DNA of 64,000 nucleotides, from the NCBI RefSeq assembly GCF_001485215.1, contig NZ_BBWW01000001.1, forward strand, positions 2,666,001-2,730,000, read 5' to 3'. The notes under the pieces were generated by a model that did no database searches, had not been told where the DNA came from, and saw only the letters and a program-made list of their open reading frames with translations. Below are positions 25,793 through 36,028 of the stretch, piece after piece. The position numbers and the translations under genes are program-made. The stretch is from Leptolyngbya sp. NIES-2104. Lineage in GTDB: Bacteria > Cyanobacteriota > Cyanobacteriia > Leptolyngbyales > Leptolyngbyaceae. Numbering within the stretch: the first letter of the stretch is position 1; the number at the start of each line of letters is the position of its first letter.

Positions 25793-28700
25793 AAACCTGA
25801 ATTCGTACTCAAACACCCCTTGACTATCACCAGAAAAATTCGTCGAGCCACGGAACAGGAAATTATCGTTAAATCGGTAGCGAACACCAAACTGAGTCGG
25901 CTGATCCGCCGTCAACACTCGCAACACCGATGCAGACAAATTGCGAGTAATATCGATTCCGACTTCTGCCGCAAGTCCGAGGGTAGAGCCGCGCTGCCGA
26001 CCGCGATCGAGCAACGTCGGAAATAACCGAAAATCACTCAGCCCCAACGCATTACCAATAAAGCCCTGAATGTTGGTGAGCAATGCTGATCCAGCTAAGT
26101 TCGCAATGCCTAACGTACTATCGCCGCGTCCCAAGGTATTCACAAATCCACCCCCAATCAGAGAAACAATCTCATTGCGGCTCCGACTCGGACTGCTGGT
26201 AAGTTCTAGATTCTGAAATAACTGACTCGCGGGTCCAGTCGCGCTTGCCTGAATTCGCACCGTTCTCAGTGATCCGAGATTCGCAGCCGCAACCGTATCA
26301 TCGGCAAATTCTGCGGTTCCAGGAGCAGCAATTCGGCTTCGAGTCACTTCTGGCACCGACGCAATCAGACGAACATTTAGCAGCGGATCAAGTCCACGAT
26401 CGCGCTCAAATGTCGCCGTCTGCGGATAGCCTCTTTCTAACACGAACTGTGTCGTGAATAGATTCACCTGTCCGCTTCTAAGGCGAATCGTGCCTTCAGG
26501 TCTAGGAGCATCCAATGTGCCTGCAACACTCAGATTGCCAAACGCGACGAAGTTAATCAGCGGTGCACGAACAATCTGAACTCGATCTCCTAACACAAGT
26601 CTGAGATTGTTGAATCTTACGACAGGTTGTAGACCTGCTGGAGTACTCGCGGGCGCGGTAGGAGCGCCGCCTGCCGCTTGATCATCTGGGAGTTGAATCT
26701 GTCCGTTTGCTAGTTGCACTTGTCCGCCGATTTCAGGAGCGAGTGCAGTTCCGGTGATAGCGATATTCCCAGTGACACCGCCTTGGTAAAGACCTTTCCG
26801 ATTGATTGCTAAGCGATCGAGATTAATTTGCAGTGGATTATTCGGATCAGCATCCGCCGCGACAAAAATCGGTAACACTCCTTTAGCACTGACTTGTCCG
26901 TTGTTGAACTGTCCTTGTACGCCTTCAACGAGAATACGATCGCGATTAAACACAATCGATCCGGTGACATCAGTCAGGGGAGCTTGCAGCGCAGTCGCTT
27001 CGATCGTGGCACCGTTTAAGTTAATCGCGCCGACCACTTGCGGGCGAAGTAATGTTCCTGAAACATTGAGTTTCACTGATCCTTCACCCCCGCGCCAAGC
27101 GAGTTGTGGCACTAAAGCATTCAGGATCGAGAGTCCATCATTTCTCACATCAACATTCAGGCTAATCTCACTACTATCCGGTCGAACCGTGTCGGGTAGG
27201 ATCTGATAAGGAATGCTGCCATCAATGCGAACGGGTTCATTAGAAGAGAGCGCAATGTTACTACCGAAATTGAGTCGAGCATTGTTGTAAGTAAAGTTGC
27301 CCACCGCAGATTCAACTTCTGTGCCGTTGAGAAAACCATCAATGACTTGAATTTGTCCGACTGCTGAGGGATTGTCACGCGTACCGCTAATCGTCACTGT
27401 GGAATTGAGTTTGCCATCAATGCCAAGCGGTAGGGGATAAAAGCGCTCAATTTCTGCGATCGATAAGTTCCGCGCCGTTAGCTGTCCGAATTGCGTTTCA
27501 CCTCCAAACTGTCCAGCTAAGCTCAGCACAGATTCACCGGATTGAATTCGCAACGGTTCTAAGCTCACCACTCCATTGTTTACGCTACCCAGTGCGCGAA
27601 CTTGCTGAGCGGTCAAAATGCGATCGTCTACTCGCTGAAGCTGTCCATCGACCAAACGAGTCTGAGCTTGATAAGGACGATATTCAACATTCTGAGCTTG
27701 CAAATCAAAGTTTGCTTGAACGCCTTGTGAAAGTGAAGCGTTCACTGTAATTTCGCCCCCGAAGTTACCGCGAATATCTGCGGTTTGAGGAACTCGATTT
27801 TCTGCGATCGCTTGATTGTTCAATCGCAGAAGTGCGTTGATTTCCGCAAATCGTCGCAGTTGATCGAGTAAAGGAGCTTGCGGATCACCGACTGGAACCG
27901 GATTGAGTGCATTTGCTCGATCGTAGTTGGGGGGTCTAGCTCCACGGGCGAAGTCTTGCAGGTCAAAGTACTGTAAGCCCGTGAGAACATCTTCGATTCT
28001 GCCTTGAGCGATCGTCACTTTGCCATTGAATTTTGGCTCTGCTCTTAAATCAACATTGCCTGTCAGCACATATTTGCTTTGTCCTCTAGTCAAAGTGGTA
28101 TCACTAAACTCAAAGACATTGTTCCGATTCACAAAAGCGGTCGTGGCGACATCTGCCCGGAAAGAACCAATCCGTAGATTTTGAACAGTAGCATTGCCAT
28201 CAATCACGCGCAATTGATCGAGGTCAATATTAAGATTGCCTGCTAGTGTTCCACTCACACCGCCATACGGAGCCAAATTCACGCCCGGAAGCGCAAATCC
28301 ATTGATGGGAAACTGTTGCACTGCGACTTGGAAGATATTGCCTCTTGTCTGTCCGATGAGCGAAGATTCATCGCGTCGAACAAGGAGCGATCGAGGTCTA
28401 AAGTTCGGCTCAAGGTTTAGTGCAATCTGATCTTGAGCACCTCTGAGATTTAGATCAAACCCTTGTGGCAGTAAGTTCAAGTTTCCACTCAACACCGGAT
28501 CAAAGGTAATACCATTGAGTGAAAATCCACGCACTGTAACATTACTCACCACTCTAGGTGCTTCTGGTGTTCCGGTCACACGCCCAATCAAGTCTACTGC
28601 ACCCGATATCTGAGTCACTGGAGGACTGGGAATCGGTAGGTTTGCTAGAGCATAATTGTTCGCTTGAATGTTTAAGTCCAGTGCTGTCACTCTCGGTGTT

Positions 28701-30781
28701 CCGCTTACATCAGCGAGAATTGCACCATTCGCCCGAAATCCTTGTGCGGTCGCTTGTGGAATGTTGAGCCGTTGACCGTCCCAGTTAATTTGCGCGGTTA
28801 GGGGCTGATCAATCAGTGCAATGCCTTGAGAAAGTCGCACTTGTCCATCGGCTCGAATTGCACTGGGTGAGAGAGCATTCAAGGCACCTGCTAATCGCAC
28901 ATTGCCGCTGAGATCTCCGCGTAGCTGTGGTGAAAATTGATTGAGAGCAATTCCAGCGATCTGAGTGTCAGCTTGAAAGCGTCCTGCGATCGCATTAAAG
29001 TTCGCATTTACAAAACTATTTCCATTCGTAAGTCTTGCTTGTCCTCGCGCTTGAACATTCTCTAACTGTGGCGCATTCAGTGATCCTGCAAGTTCTGCAT
29101 TTCCATTGATCAAGCCTTGAACCTGTGGAGCAAATCGGCTCGCTTGCACATTAGAAGCTTGAACGGTTCCCTGCCATCGTTGTCCGATCGTGCGTCCTTG
29201 AGCGCTAACGGTTCCCTCTGCGACTTGAAACACTGCATTTCGCAGAATCGTATTACCCCCTGTAACTACGACTTCCCCGGTTCCGGGATACGTTGCTTCT
29301 GGCGCTTGGAACTGTGCGATCGTTTGCACTTGATTCAATCGTCCGATCACTTGTCCGCGTGCATTGACTCGCCCGACTGTAATCGGTAAGGTTCCGTTGT
29401 TGTAGAGTTGTGCGATCGCATCTCCGGGTAAGTTTTGTGCTTGATAGTTAATCGCGATCGATTGCGGTGCATTGAGATCTAAATTTCCACTTGCAACGAC
29501 TGTTCCACCCACTTCAGGAACAGCACGAATGTTCGAGAGGGCTAAGTTTAGCGTTTCTGTATCTAAGCGAAAATCAGTACTCGCTTGGGTGAGATTAATG
29601 CGATCGACTCTAGCAACTTTTGTGTTGCGAACTCGACCTGTTACGATCGGATTTTGCACTTCACCCGTAACGCGAATGTCTGCGGTGGCTTCTCCAGAAG
29701 TTGCAAAAGGAAGCTCAACGTTGAACGTATCAAAAAAGTTTTCAATACTAACTGATTTCACATTTGCAGAGACATTAAAGCCTTTTTCGGTATCAATCTT
29801 TCCTTGAGCAGTGAGTGGTATTTTTCCTAACTGCGATCGAACTTTGTCTAACGTAATTAAGGTGTCATCAATCTGTAAGTTTCCGAATGATTTCGAGAAG
29901 ACTTGAGGCACTTCTGGAATCTGTACCGTCACATCTCTAAATTCTGCGGTTCCTTTGACGACCGGACGTTGATCCGGTCTGAGTTGAACATTCACGGCAC
30001 CATTCGTACGACCTTGAGGAAGATTGATCGGAAACTTGACTAATCGATCGATCTCCACCACTAAGAAATCTCGTCCCCGAATGTTCAGATTCGAGTTTAA
30101 GCCGTTTTTAATCAACGTTTCACCGTTGAGATCGATGCTCCCTTGCTTCGTTGATTCCGCATTGAGTTCGTAAGTAATCCGCTGATTATTATCAAAGAAA
30201 TTTGCAGTTCCGGTACCTTGCCGCAGTGTGACCGGAATTCGTCGCTGTCTGGGTTTGGGAAAGGCATCGAGTTCAATATTGGCATCTCTAAACCGGATAC
30301 GATCGAGCTGTGTCTTGATCAATCCTTCTTGTTCTTGAGCTTTGATCTGTGTTTTAACCCAAACTCCATTTTTTTCCTGATCCAAATACACATCCGGCTG
30401 GAGTAAAGTCACATCCAGCTTTAATGTGCGAGTGAGCAACAATTGTAGCAAGTTGAAATTGACTTCCACACCTTCGACCGAAGCGCGATCGCGATCGTTC
30501 GGAGTGGCTGGAATCGAACTTTTGCCAAAACGCAACTGGTTGAGTGAAAAGCCTTCGACGCTGCCCAAATCCACGGGTCGATCGAGTAATTCGCTTAAAT
30601 TTTGTTCGATTAGGGGGGCGAGATCATTTTGTACGAATTTTGATCCGTACCAGATGCCCGCACCGATACCTAAGGCGCTGAGAATTGCGATCGGGACTCC
30701 GACGCGACCGAGCAGCACAAGCCACAAGCGACGACGTGCGGGAGTTTCAGGACGATTATTCGGATCGGGAGATTGAGTCAT
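25790..30781 (-). CDS. tamB: TamB/DUF490-type inner-membrane translocation and assembly protein
   Basis: A 1663-residue AsmA-like protein. A short cytoplasmic N terminus is followed by one membrane helix (GVPIAILSALGIGAGIWYG, about residues 28-46). A very long repetitive beta-rich region is then expected to form a hydrophobic groove spanning the periplasm. The C-terminal DUF490 domain is visible (VRIQASATGPASQLFQNLELTSSPSRS, then a TamB-type end), and the last residue is Phe after YEFR, like an outer-membrane beta-signal. The protein family is known for outer-membrane protein assembly or lipid transport between membranes. The length is typical for cyanobacterial homologs. Confidence 0.9.
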   Translation of the reverse strand: MTQSPDPNNRPETPARRRLWLVLLGRVGVPIAILSALGIGAGIWYGSKFVQNDLAPLIEQNLSELLDRPVDLGSVEGFSLNQLRFGKSSIPATPNDRDRASVEGVEVNFNLLQLLLTRTLKLDVTLLQPDVYLDQEKNGVWVKTQIKAQEQEGLIKTQLDRIRFRDANIELDAFPKPRQRRIPVTLRQGTGTANFFDNNQRITYELNAESTKQGSIDLNGETLIKNGLNSNLNIRGRDFLVVEIDRLVKFPINLPQGRTNGAVNVQLRPDQRPVVKGTAEFRDVTVQIPEVPQVFSKSFGNLQIDDTLITLDKVRSQLGKIPLTAQGKIDTEKGFNVSANVKSVSIENFFDTFNVELPFATSGEATADIRVTGEVQNPIVTGRVRNTKVARVDRINLTQASTDFRLDTETLNLALSNIRAVPEVGGTVVASGNLDLNAPQSIAINYQAQNLPGDAIAQLYNNGTLPITVGRVNARGQVIGRLNQVQTIAQFQAPEATYPGTGEVVVTGGNTILRNAVFQVAEGTVSAQGRTIGQRWQGTVQASNVQASRFAPQVQGLINGNAELAGSLNAPQLENVQARGQARLTNGNSFVNANFNAIAGRFQADTQIAGIALNQFSPQLRGDLSGNVRLAGALNALSPSAIRADGQVRLSQGIALIDQPLTAQINWDGQRLNIPQATAQGFRANGAILADVSGTPRVTALDLNIQANNYALANLPIPSPPVTQISGAVDLIGRVTGTPEAPRVVSNVTVRGFSLNGITFDPVLSGNLNLLPQGFDLNLRGAQDQIALNLEPNFRPRSLLVRRDESSLIGQTRGNIFQVAVQQFPINGFALPGVNLAPYGGVSGTLAGNLNIDLDQLRVIDGNATVQNLRIGSFRADVATTAFVNRNNVFEFSDTTLTRGQSKYVLTGNVDLRAEPKFNGKVTIAQGRIEDVLTGLQYFDLQDFARGARPPNYDRANALNPVPVGDPQAPLLDQLRRFAEINALLRLNNQAIAENRVPQTADIRGNFGGEITVNASLSQGVQANFDLQAQNVEYRPYQAQTRLVDGQLQRVDDRILTAQQVRALGSVNNGVVSLEPLRIQSGESVLSLAGQFGGETQFGQLTARNLSIAEIERFYPLPLGIDGKLNSTVTISGTRDNPSAVGQIQVIDGFLNGTEVESAVGNFTYNNARLNFGSNIALSSNEPVRIDGSIPYQILPDTVRPDSSEISLNVDVRNDGLSILNALVPQLAWRGGEGSVKLNVSGTLLRPQVVGAINLNGATIEATALQAPLTDVTGSIVFNRDRILVEGVQGQFNNGQVSAKGVLPIFVAADADPNNPLQINLDRLAINRKGLYQGGVTGNIAITGTALAPEIGGQVQLANGQIQLPDDQAAGGAPTAPASTPAGLQPVVRFNNLRLVLGDRVQIVRAPLINFVAFGNLSVAGTLDAPRPEGTIRLRSGQVNLFTTQFVLERGYPQTATFERDRGLDPLLNVRLIASVPEVTRSRIAAPGTAEFADDTVAAANLGSLRTVRIQASATGPASQLFQNLELTSSPSRSRNEIVSLIGGGFVNTLGRGDSTLGIANLAGSALLTNIQGFIGNALGLSDFRLFPTLLDRGRQRGSTLGLAAEVGIDITRNLSASVLRVLTADQPTQFGVRYRFNDNFLFRGSTNFSGDSQGVFEYEFRF

Positions 30782-30937
30782 CGGCTTGAATTCTGATAGA
30801 AAGCCAATCTACCATTACCACACCTACGAAACTCTAGTGCAAAGAATTTAACAGAAACTGCCAATAGAAATGATTTTCCTGCTCAATTGTGAAATTGATT
30901 ACAGCAAAATGAATGCGATCGCAGTTGATCGGTCGTG

Positions 30938-33349
30938 CTACATGAGATTCATCGGATCAACATCGATCGTTAAGCTCACGGTAGAAGGACAATGCGATCG
31001 CAGTTCGGTTAAATCAGGACTGCGATCTTCGTTTAACTTCAATAAAATCTGCCAGCGGTATCGTTGAGCAATTCTCAGGATCGTTGCGGGTGCGGGACCC
31101 AAAACCTGATAGTTTTCATCAGACTGAAGTAAATCCGCGATCGTTTCGGCTGTCGTTTGAACGGTTTGCGGGTTGAGTCCGCTAAATCGAAGCAAGACTA
31201 AACGACCGTATGGCGGATAAGTCAGAATCGATCGCTGTTCGAGTTCTTTTTCGACAAACGGTTCATACTGCTGCTGTTTCACCGCTTGAATCACCGGATT
31301 TTCAGGCGCATAAGTTTGGAGAATCACTCGTCCGGGTTCTGTTCCGCGTCCGGCTCGTCCAGCAACTTGTACTAAAGTTTGAAAGGCTCTTTCACTTGCT
31401 CGAAAGTCTGCTAGGTTTAACAGTCCATCGGCTGAAATGATGCCTACTAATGTGACTTGAGGTAGATCAATGCCTTTCGTTAACATCTGTGTTCCCACTA
31501 ATAAATCAGCATCACCCTGAGCGAACTGGCTTAACAATGCTCTGTGAGCACCTTTTGCACGAGTGGTATCACTGTCAAAGCGAATCGTTTTCAGCTCTGG
31601 AAACAGTTGCGATAGTTCTTGCACGACGCGCTGAGTTCCACTACCAAAGTTCTTAAAGTAGGTCGAACTACAGGATGGACATTGTTGAGGTTGAAGCTGT
31701 GTATGGTTGCAATAGTGGCATCTCAGTAATGGTTGAGCATTTTCGTGAATGTGGTGATAGGACAGTGAAACATCACAGTTTGGACAGTCCATCACATAGC
31801 CACAACTGCGACAAGACACGAAAGTGCTATGTCCACGACGATGAATAAATAACAGTCCTTTTTGATTGTTCCCTTTGAGTTTTTTAAGCTCAGCTTGCAG
31901 CGATCGACTAAAAATCGACCGATTGCGATCGTGCAATTCCTTCCGCATATCAATCACATCAATGCGCGGTAGGGGTCGATCTAAAATTCGCTTTGGCAAT
32001 GATAGATAGGTTGATCGCTCTAACCAACTTTCTAAAGATGGAGTGGCAGATCCAAGAATCAACGGACAATCTTCAAGTTCTGCCCGCCATTGAGCCACCG
32101 ATCGCGCATGATAACAAGGTGCAGGCTGATCTTGCTTAAAGCTCGAATCATGTTCCTCATCGAGCACAATCAAGCCAAGATTCGGTAACGGTGCGAAAAT
32201 TGCCGATCGCGTTCCAATCACAACTTGCGGCGATCCAGCTAACATCTGCCGCCAAGTATCGAAGCGTTCCCCATCGGATAAAGCACTGTGATAGACGCAA
32301 ACTCGATCGCCAAATCTAGCTCGAAATCGATCGGTTAACTGCGGCGTTAATCCAATTTCGGGAACTAACACTAATGCAGATTGACCTTGTTCGAGAATGG
32401 GCGCGATCGCTTGCAAATAAACCTCAGTCTTTCCCGATCCGGTCACACCATGCAGCAAAATTTTGTCAAATCCACTCACAGCATGAATTTGCTCCAGAAC
32501 TTGTGCTTGGTCTGGTGTGAGCGATTTTGCTGCATCAATCTCTACCTCTGGACCGTGTTCACTCCGCAACACTTCTCGACCTTGAAGAATCACACAGCCT
32601 TCTTCTTGCAATCGTTTTACCGTGGGTGAAGTCGTGCGGCACTGCTGCAATAAATCGGTGAGCCACATTTCGCCGCCGTTGCGCTTGAGAACTTCTAAAA
32701 TCTCGCGTTGTCTTCCTCGCAATTCTCCCTGCATCGAGACGAGAATCACAGCTTGGCGCAACTGGGGGCGAATGGTGGCGGGTGGCTCTAGATAGCTCTC
32801 AACCCAGTTGAATCTCAATAAATCTTGAAGTCCGCGATGTGCCCCTTTCACTTGCCGCTGAATGAACTGCCACGAGTAATCTTTCGTTTTGCTAGATTGA
32901 AGCAATTTCAAAATCTGCTGAGCAGCGGGATTGAGAAAGATTTCATTCGCTGCTGAATCGATCAATCGAATGCGTCTTTGCGATCGCGCTAACAGTCCCG
33001 GTGGCAACGCGACTCGAACCACTTGCATCAGTGAAGTTTGATAATATCTCGCAACCCGATCGAGCAGTGCCCAATAGGAAGCCGGAAAAAATCCAGCACT
33101 AACGATCGAATCAATCGATCGAATATGTTCTAAATCTGGGGGTTCAGTTAGCGATCGCACTGCAATTCCGCCCACCTGCTGTACCCCGAACGGCACACTC
33201 AGGATATCACCCGGCACCACCCGCGTCCCCGACGGCACCGCATAAGTAAAAACGCCTTGTGCCCCCGGACAATCCACTAGCACTTCAATCCACATCGGAT
33301 CAGTGCGATATTCCGTCCTCGATTCCGCTACAGACTGCAATTCAGACAT
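30938..33349 (-). CDS. priA: primosomal protein N' (replication restart helicase PriA)
   Basis: An 803-residue superfamily 2 DNA helicase. The N-terminal 3'-DNA-binding domain starts VLVDCPGAQGVFTYAVPSG. Walker A is GVTGSGKTEV, the DEAD-type box is VLDEEHDSSFK, and HARSVAQWRA and GSATPSLESW follow. Eight cysteines in four CxxC pairs (CRSC, CPNC, CHYC, CPSC) form the two zinc sites. The last motif, VAGRAGRG, completes helicase motif VI. It reloads the replisome at stalled forks. It is somewhat longer than E. coli PriA, as cyanobacterial forms are. Confidence 0.95.
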   Translation of the reverse strand: MSELQSVAESRTEYRTDPMWIEVLVDCPGAQGVFTYAVPSGTRVVPGDILSVPFGVQQVGGIAVRSLTEPPDLEHIRSIDSIVSAGFFPASYWALLDRVARYYQTSLMQVVRVALPPGLLARSQRRIRLIDSAANEIFLNPAAQQILKLLQSSKTKDYSWQFIQRQVKGAHRGLQDLLRFNWVESYLEPPATIRPQLRQAVILVSMQGELRGRQREILEVLKRNGGEMWLTDLLQQCRTTSPTVKRLQEEGCVILQGREVLRSEHGPEVEIDAAKSLTPDQAQVLEQIHAVSGFDKILLHGVTGSGKTEVYLQAIAPILEQGQSALVLVPEIGLTPQLTDRFRARFGDRVCVYHSALSDGERFDTWRQMLAGSPQVVIGTRSAIFAPLPNLGLIVLDEEHDSSFKQDQPAPCYHARSVAQWRAELEDCPLILGSATPSLESWLERSTYLSLPKRILDRPLPRIDVIDMRKELHDRNRSIFSRSLQAELKKLKGNNQKGLLFIHRRGHSTFVSCRSCGYVMDCPNCDVSLSYHHIHENAQPLLRCHYCNHTQLQPQQCPSCSSTYFKNFGSGTQRVVQELSQLFPELKTIRFDSDTTRAKGAHRALLSQFAQGDADLLVGTQMLTKGIDLPQVTLVGIISADGLLNLADFRASERAFQTLVQVAGRAGRGTEPGRVILQTYAPENPVIQAVKQQQYEPFVEKELEQRSILTYPPYGRLVLLRFSGLNPQTVQTTAETIADLLQSDENYQVLGPAPATILRIAQRYRWQILLKLNEDRSPDLTELRSHCPSTVSLTIDVDPMNLM

Positions 33350-33962
33350 ATCCGCAAATGAAGAGAAAAACTTAAGAAAATCGGTAAAAAAGGAAATTTA
33401 CGGTATTAAATTACCTAGGAATCGCGGGGGCATTCAGTTCAAATGAACCACTCCAATATTTTAACGTGTGACTGAGTTTACCGGATCGATCGCGTTCTAA
33501 CGCAAGGACTCACCCAAAGACAGATTGAAACCATTGACATTTGCTTTTCTCACCATTGGTAGAGATGTAAAACAGAGCAGGTATGAGAGTCTGTTATAGC
33601 AGTGACCGAAAGGTTTGGGATCTTGTCATTTTGGCAGAAGTTCCGGACTCAAACGGAAGCAGCAAGCGGGAACTCGCCGAAGCTGAAACGCATCTCCAGG
33701 AATTTTCCCGATTCAGAGCGGCGATTTTAGCAGGGTTGTATCTTCGACCCATTTCTAAAAGTTTCCGAAAAAAATTCCGAAAACGCGTCATTTCGTCATA
33801 GGTTCAGGAGGAGTTCTAAGGCTGGAAATTCACAATTTGAACAGAAAAGATTTAGATTAAAAATTCTCATTGCTGTCTTAAGTTTTCACTTGATTCTGAT
33901 GACTTAACGGAGCAACTCTCTCAACCCTCGATCGCGTAAAACTACCTCGATATAACATCACT
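33350..33962. other. long intergenic region upstream of the sigma factor
   Basis: About 600 bp between the divergent priA and sigma-factor genes. One weakly protein-like frame (33583-33801, + strand, 72 residues, basic C terminus) lacks a well-placed ribosome-binding site and resembles no family I know. A frame on the opposite strand covers nearly the same bases. The stretch probably contains the promoters of both flanking genes and possibly a long sigma-factor leader. I see no hairpin strong enough to call. Confidence 0.45.
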
Positions 33963-35162
33963 ATGAACGAACAAAGCAACAGTTCTCACACAGAAGCCCT
34001 CTCTAGTGATTTGGACTTTGCAATGGACGTTGCTGAGTTAGATTCAGTGGACTCTTTGCAATTAGAAGCCGATTTCGCAGACTCAACCCCGATCGAAATA
34101 GAACCCGATTTGCTCGAACTCACCTCGGCTGCCGCTGATCTGGCAGAAGCAACGGGTGAAGCCGAGATTGATCAAATGGCATCGGCTCGATCGTCAGGAT
34201 ATAACAAAACCGTAGCGGACGATGCTGTGGGCGCATTCTTCAAAGAAATGGCGCGTTATCCGCTGCTCAAAGCCGATGAAGAAGTAGAACTCGCTCGACG
34301 GGTACAGTATCTCGTCGAGGTCGATGAAACACAGCGGAAGCTTTATAGTGAACTCGGTCGGATGCCTTCTAGGGCAGAACTCGGTGAGCGGTTAGGCTTA
34401 ACCGAACGACAATTAGAGCATCGATTACACCGAAGCCGTGTAGCGAAACGCAAGATGATTCGATCGAACCTTCGTCTGGTGGTGTCGATCGCAAAACGCT
34501 ATTTAAATCGCGGCGTGCCATTCCTAGATTTAATTCAAGAAGGTGCACTCGGACTAAACCGCGCCACCGAAAAGTTTGATCCGGATAAGGGCTATAAGTT
34601 TTCAACCTACGCGTACTGGTGGATTCGGCAGGGGATCACGAGAACGATCGCGAATGATGCTCGAACGATCCGTTTACCGATTCATATTGTTGAGAAGCTC
34701 AATAAGTTGAAAAAAGCGCATCGCGAACTAAAGCGCGAACTGGGACGCAATCCCACCGAAGCAGAACTCGCCCAATCGCTGGAATTGACTGTAGAGCAGT
34801 TACAACATCTTCAGCAGGTTCGCCGCCAGTCATTATCGCTCAATCACCGAGTTGGGAAAGGCGAAGACACTGAATTAATGGATTTGCTCGAAGATGGGGA
34901 TACCCAATCACCGGAATCTCAGATGAGCGAAACGATGCTGCGTCAAGAGATTTGGGATGTGTTGGGCAATGTGTTGACCGAGCGCGAGAAGGATATTATC
35001 TCGTTGCGCTATGGTTTGACGACAAGTAAGCCCTGTACGCTCGAAGAAGTGGGCGGTATGTTCAATTTGTCGCGGGAACGGGTGCGGCAGATTCAAAGTA
35101 AGGCGATGCGGAAATTGAGAAGACCGCAGATTGCCGAACGGTTAAAGGGTTGGTTGGGATAA
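33963..35162 (+). CDS. sigC: group 2 RNA polymerase sigma factor, SigC-like
   Basis: A 399-residue sigma-70 protein. Region 1.2 begins DAVGAFFKEMARYPLL, region 2 contains NLRLVVSIAKRYLNRGVPFLDLIQEGALGLNRA and the -10 recognition helix YKFSTYAYWWIRQGITR. Region 4 carries LEEVGGMFNLSRERVRQIQSKAMRKL. The acidic N-terminal 80 residues are poorly conserved. The ARYPLL start, the VEVDETQRKLYSEL insert and the RRPQIAERLKGWL ending remind me of cyanobacterial SigC rather than the housekeeping SigA. Group 2 factors adjust transcription to stress or nutrient state. Confidence 0.8.
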   Translation: MNEQSNSSHTEALSSDLDFAMDVAELDSVDSLQLEADFADSTPIEIEPDLLELTSAAADLAEATGEAEIDQMASARSSGYNKTVADDAVGAFFKEMARYPLLKADEEVELARRVQYLVEVDETQRKLYSELGRMPSRAELGERLGLTERQLEHRLHRSRVAKRKMIRSNLRLVVSIAKRYLNRGVPFLDLIQEGALGLNRATEKFDPDKGYKFSTYAYWWIRQGITRTIANDARTIRLPIHIVEKLNKLKKAHRELKRELGRNPTEAELAQSLELTVEQLQHLQQVRRQSLSLNHRVGKGEDTELMDLLEDGDTQSPESQMSETMLRQEIWDVLGNVLTEREKDIISLRYGLTTSKPCTLEEVGGMFNLSRERVRQIQSKAMRKLRRPQIAERLKGWLG

Positions 35163-35248
35163 TCGATCGCACTTCTCTTTGATTGATTTCATATTCCTTT
35201 ATGCGCTATGAGTTTTGAGGCATTCCCTTGAAACTCATTTCACTTTTT

Positions 35249-35731
35249 ATGTTTGAAATTCGTCCAGCAATCCCCGCCGATGTTCCGGCAATTTTCTCTC
35301 TCATCCAAGCCTTAGCAGAATACGAAAAACTCGCTGATCAAGTCACAGGCTCGATCGACGATCTCCATTCCCATCTTTTCGGTTCCAAACCACTCGTTCA
35401 TTCGATCGTGGCGGTCATCGAAAATAAACCGATCGCTTTTGCACTATTTTTTTACAACTATTCAACATTCCTCACAAAGCCCGGAATCTATCTAGAAGAC
35501 CTCTTTGTTTTACCCCAATATCGAGGACAAGGAATCGGAAAAGCCCTCTTGACTCGATTAGCTGAAATCGCCGTAGAGCAAGACTGCGGGCGATTAGAAT
35601 GGAGCGTATTGGACTGGAACGACATGGCGATCGGCTTTTACAAACGAATGGGTGCAACGGTGCTTCCTGACTGGCGAATCTGTCGTGTGACCGGAGTTGC
35701 TCTGACTCAGATGGCAGCGCAGCAATCCTAA
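35249..35731 (+). CDS. GNAT family N-acetyltransferase
   Basis: A 160-residue acetyltransferase from the ATG at 35249. The acetyl-CoA pyrophosphate loop is LPQYRGQGIGKALLTRLAE and the preceding strand is IYLEDLFV. The N-terminal EIRPAIPADVPAIFSLIQALAEYEKLADQVTGS and the later EWSVLDWNDMAIGFYKRMGA match the diamine (spermidine/spermine-like) acetyltransferase branch. An amine acceptor is therefore likely, though unproven. It follows the sigma factor gene by about 90 bp on the same strand. Confidence 0.9.
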   Translation: MFEIRPAIPADVPAIFSLIQALAEYEKLADQVTGSIDDLHSHLFGSKPLVHSIVAVIENKPIAFALFFYNYSTFLTKPGIYLEDLFVLPQYRGQGIGKALLTRLAEIAVEQDCGRLEWSVLDWNDMAIGFYKRMGATVLPDWRICRVTGVALTQMAAQQS

Positions 35732-35770
35732 ATATGGCAAAATTTCAGTAAGGTTTTGGAGGACAGGATC

Positions 35771-35977
35771 ATGACAATCTGGGTGAACGAACAAGTCGAT
35801 CCATGTGGGCTGATGTATGCCTGTATCGCTTGCTGCGACGAAACTCAAGCGCAAGAGTGTCACGAATCCTTTGAAGCGGATCTGACCGAAACACAAAAAC
35901 AAGCAGGTTGGGTCGCCAGAATGCGGTTGGTGCAGTCGTGGGACGAAGTGCCAGTCAACTCGCTCAAACTCGACTAA
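35771..35977 (+). CDS. conserved small cyanobacterial protein
   Basis: A 68-residue acidic protein starting MTIWVNEQVDPCGLMYACIACCDE, with a Cys-rich N-terminal third (CGLMYACIACC) and a WVARMRLVQSWDEVPVNSL end. I believe close homologs occur widely in cyanobacteria but know no function. A gttttggaggacagg stretch provides a ribosome-binding site 8-12 nt before the ATG at 35771; an in-frame ATG at 35756 overlaps that site and is rejected. The Cys cluster could bind metal. Confidence 0.7.
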   Translation: MTIWVNEQVDPCGLMYACIACCDETQAQECHESFEADLTETQKQAGWVARMRLVQSWDEVPVNSLKLD

Positions 35978-36028
35978 CATTCTTTGAATCATGCTCTAGG
36001 CTAGAACAAAGCGTGATTCAAAGAATTT

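Noticed and set aside
33583-33801. Possible 72-residue gene upstream of the sigma factor
   Set aside because: No proper ribosome-binding site, a competing frame on the other strand, and no family resemblance; kept only as a note in the intergenic entry.
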